8,923 nt of DNA from Candidatus Zixiibacteriota bacterium. GTDB lineage: Bacteria > Zixibacteria > MSB-5A5 > GN15 > FEB-12. Position 1 is the stretch's first letter. Each line of letters opens with the position of its first letter. A program made the position numbers and the translations under genes. The notes under the pieces were generated by a model. The model was given only the letters and a program-made list of their open reading frames with translations, searched no databases and was not told where the DNA came from. Location of the stretch: positions 1-8,923 of the forward strand of contig JACZYS010000066.1 of the NCBI GenBank assembly GCA_022570975.1, given 5' to 3'. Below, piece after piece: positions 6,741 through 8,923 of this stretch.

Positions 6741-8923
6741 ATGCGAAATTCTCTTAAAATAGAAAAAATACCTAAAGTACGGGTTATGCTTACGATGTTG
6801 CTCACACTGTTGTTAATGACAGTTAACGTCAATGCTGTTGGTCCATCACCGGAATTAAAAGAACAATGGCAGTCTGACCCAGCAAGTGCGGCAATAATCA
6901 ACCGTCTCATAGAATTCAGAAATAATGGCGGATGTGCCGCTGTAAAAAAGGACAAGAGAATCAGCCTGAGCCTGGCAACTTCCGTAGGTGGCGTTGATAC
7001 TCTAAGAGTTCTGGTTCTGTTGGTTGATTTCTCTGACCATCCTTACAACGGAACTACTTTTGGACAGGGCGCAGATGTATTGCCGAGTGATTTTGATTCG
7101 GTTTTCTTTTCCAACAGAGAAACAGACGCAATCATAAACGAAACCGGCTCGATGACTGATTTCTATTTGGAAAATTCGTATGGCAAGATGCATATCCTTG
7201 GCGATGTTTTTGGATGGTACCGGATGCCTCAGACATATGATTACTATGTTATGAGTGCCGAGGACCAGGGGATTACCAGAACCCTTGAATATGCCATGGA
7301 TGCAATGAGCGTGGCTATTGCTGCCGCAGAAGTTAATTTTTCAGATTATGACTATAACGGCGACGGAAACGCCGACGGTCTCATAATTGTTCATGCCGGA
7401 TTGGGTGGAGAAACCGGAAACTTTGGTATCTGGTCACACAAATTTAATTTTACCAAAGCTCTCAATTTTGGAGGTGTGAATTATTATAACTACGTTGTCG
7501 GTGCCGAAGAAGACGGGACTGATGTAACTCCGATTGGTGTAATAACCCATGAATTTGGACATTATCTGGGACTGCCTGATTTATATGACCTGACTACTGA
7601 GACTGAGCCCGGCTCCGAAGGACTCGGCGAATGGTCTTTAATGGCCTCAGGGAATTATAATGGTGTTGGCCGGTCACCGGCACATCTGGATGCCTGGAGC
7701 AAAGTGGAATCCGGGTTTGTGACTCCGATAACTATTTTCCAAAATTTATCACAGGCCGAAATTCCAGCGGTGGAGTTTTCACCAATAATTTATAGACTGC
7801 AGAATTTTCAGGTCTCAACGCACCAATTCTGGCTGGTTGAAAACAGGCAGAAAAAGGGCTTTGATATTTCCATACCGGGGGCAGGGCTTTGTATTTATCA
7901 TATTGATTCTGCTGTTCAACATCCCACAGCGCCAAATAACAATCCGGCCCGATATATGGTTGCCTTGGAACAGGCCGATGGAAGAGAAGATTTGTCTTAC
8001 AAGGTCAACAATAGCGGTGACCGTGGCGATGTTTTTCCCGGCTCGACCAATAACAGAAATTTCCATACTTTCTCATCACCAGACAGCAGAACCAACGCCA
8101 GTAAGCAGGTAACTAAAATTGGAGTCTGGTCTGTTTCCAACTCTGATTCTGTCATGTTTGCTGATCTGGAGATTGAATATTCCCGCCCCTGGGTAGAGCT
8201 TGATTCATTAAACCCTGTCTTTTTTGAAGCATTCAAAAACGGAACGACAGATAATGAAATAAACGCCAGAGATACTGTTTATTTATATTTTAATGCCAAA
8301 AATTTCATGAAACCTACTTTTAACGCAACTTTAGAAGTGACTACCAACAATACTGATATTGAAATGGTGAAGGCCACGGCCATACTTACCGGTTTTTTCA
8401 ACGAAGGTCTTTCCACTAACAGTCCGGATAACCCGATAATTTTCATAATGCCGGACTCTATTCAACCAAAGATTGATTCTTTTTATGTTACAATTACTTC
8501 CGATTCCACCAATATCAGCAGCGACGTCTCATATTCTGAAACATTCGGATTCGAATTGCAATTAGGCAAGGCAGCCATATTGATTGTGGATGATGACCGT
8601 GGCGAGCTTCATGAATCTGCCTATACGAATGCTTTAAGTAGGCTTAAAATGCCTCATGACCTCTGGACAGTTTCTTCAGCCGGTTCCCCTTCAGCCGAAG
8701 ACCTGTCGGCTTATTCAATCATCTTCTGGCATACCGGAGACACGGCCACAAACGGCGTATTTGACTCTGCTGAATTAAATGCTATGAAGTCATATTTGGA
8801 CGGCGGCGGTTCACTCTATCTGTCTACAATTGGCGGGTATGATGATCTGGCATCATTGGACGACAACTTCCTTCCAAATTACATGAGCTGCGTCCCCACC
8901 GGCACTACCTATCTATTTCCTGT
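6741..8923 (+). CDS. Secreted M6 family (immune inhibitor A-like) metalloprotease, 3' end outside the window
   Basis: The frame is open from the ATG to the window edge (727 codons), so the protein is partial. A signal peptide (1-32, cleavage after VNA) precedes a short pro-region. The M6 catalytic region runs from about 88 to 480: LRVLVLLVDFSD, TDFYLENSYGKM (near 139), a Ca-site-like DYNGDGNADG, the zinc motif HEFGHYLGLPD (H270, E271 catalytic, H274, with D280 the likely third ligand) and M301 in EWSLMASG as the Met-turn. The family signatures FWLVENRQ, GAGLCIYHID and GDVFPGS follow. Residues about 490-605 look like an Ig-like domain of the kind common in such enzymes. From about 610, AAILIVDDDRG and YLDGGGSLYLSTIGG mark a GATase-like domain cut by the window end. 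It is expected to be an extracellular zinc endopeptidase; a T9SS sorting tail is likely but would lie beyond the window. Probably an operon partner of the upstream subtilase. Confidence 0.92.
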   Translation, partial: MRNSLKIEKIPKVRVMLTMLLTLLLMTVNVNAVGPSPELKEQWQSDPASAAIINRLIEFRNNGGCAAVKKDKRISLSLATSVGGVDTLRVLVLLVDFSDHPYNGTTFGQGADVLPSDFDSVFFSNRETDAIINETGSMTDFYLENSYGKMHILGDVFGWYRMPQTYDYYVMSAEDQGITRTLEYAMDAMSVAIAAAEVNFSDYDYNGDGNADGLIIVHAGLGGETGNFGIWSHKFNFTKALNFGGVNYYNYVVGAEEDGTDVTPIGVITHEFGHYLGLPDLYDLTTETEPGSEGLGEWSLMASGNYNGVGRSPAHLDAWSKVESGFVTPITIFQNLSQAEIPAVEFSPIIYRLQNFQVSTHQFWLVENRQKKGFDISIPGAGLCIYHIDSAVQHPTAPNNNPARYMVALEQADGREDLSYKVNNSGDRGDVFPGSTNNRNFHTFSSPDSRTNASKQVTKIGVWSVSNSDSVMFADLEIEYSRPWVELDSLNPVFFEAFKNGTTDNEINARDTVYLYFNAKNFMKPTFNATLEVTTNNTDIEMVKATAILTGFFNEGLSTNSPDNPIIFIMPDSIQPKIDSFYVTITSDSTNISSDVSYSETFGFELQLGKAAILIVDDDRGELHESAYTNALSRLKMPHDLWTVSSAGSPSAEDLSAYSIIFWHTGDTATNGVFDSAELNAMKSYLDGGGSLYLSTIGGYDDLASLDDNFLPNYMSCVPTGTTYLFP

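Noticed and set aside
7815..8236. Overlapping ORFs of 79 to 91 residues on both strands within the M6 gene
   Set aside because: The long plus-strand frame from 6741 carries clear M6 motifs throughout this stretch, so these are shadow frames.
1..8923. CRISPR arrays, insertion sequences, tRNA genes, defence or toxin-antitoxin genes
   Set aside because: No repeat-spacer pattern, transposase motif, cloverleaf or defence-family motif was seen on either strand; almost all of the window is covered by four long coding frames.

Overview
The window looks like a piece of an uncultured bacterium of the FCB superphylum (Fibrobacteres-Chlorobi-Bacteroidetes and related candidate phyla). Three things suggest this: a type A C-terminal sorting domain of the type IX secretion system (T9SS) on a subtilase, a neighbouring secreted M6-type metalloprotease, and a membrane glycosyltransferase fused to TPR repeats. 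Purine-rich ribosome binding sites precede both protease genes, which fits lineages such as Zixibacteria or Ignavibacteria better than Bacteroidetes proper. The exact phylum is an inference I cannot test here.

Layout. Bases 1 to about 88 are foreign in character: about 73% GC by hand count, encoding the conserved N-terminal core of a class I fructose-bisphosphate aldolase. This breaks off at the invariant KR of that motif and changes abruptly into AT-richer DNA, so it is most likely a chimeric contig end. From about 89 to 1217 runs the C-terminal part of a secreted or surface protein with a glutamine-amidotransferase-like fold, its 5' end lost at the join. A strong 13-bp hairpin terminator (1240-1272) separates it from a convergent gene, 1283-3448 on the minus strand, encoding a GT39/ArnT-like multi-pass glycosyltransferase with a C-terminal TPR region. 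A divergent intergenic region (3449-3732) carries two promoter-like TTGACT elements pointing right and a clear ribosome binding site.

Rightward, 3733-6669 encodes a 978-residue subtilase (S8) with signal peptide, propeptide-like region, full catalytic tetrad, a beta-rich middle region and a T9SS sorting tail. After 71 bp with no visible terminator comes a second secreted protease, 6741 to beyond the window end, of the M6 (immune inhibitor A-like) family with an HEFGH zinc site. It ends in the window inside another GATase-like domain.

How the genes fit together. The S8 and M6 genes are probably co-transcribed and make extracellular proteases, for feeding on external protein or for processing surface proteins. 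The first gene and the M6 protein share a similar C-terminal domain plan, which suggests one surface-protein repertoire. The glycosyltransferase may modify surface or exported material, but nothing in the sequence ties it directly to the proteases. I found no CRISPR array, tRNA, rRNA, insertion sequence or defence system, and no evidence of a previously undescribed system. The most notable observation is the probable chimeric join at the left end.
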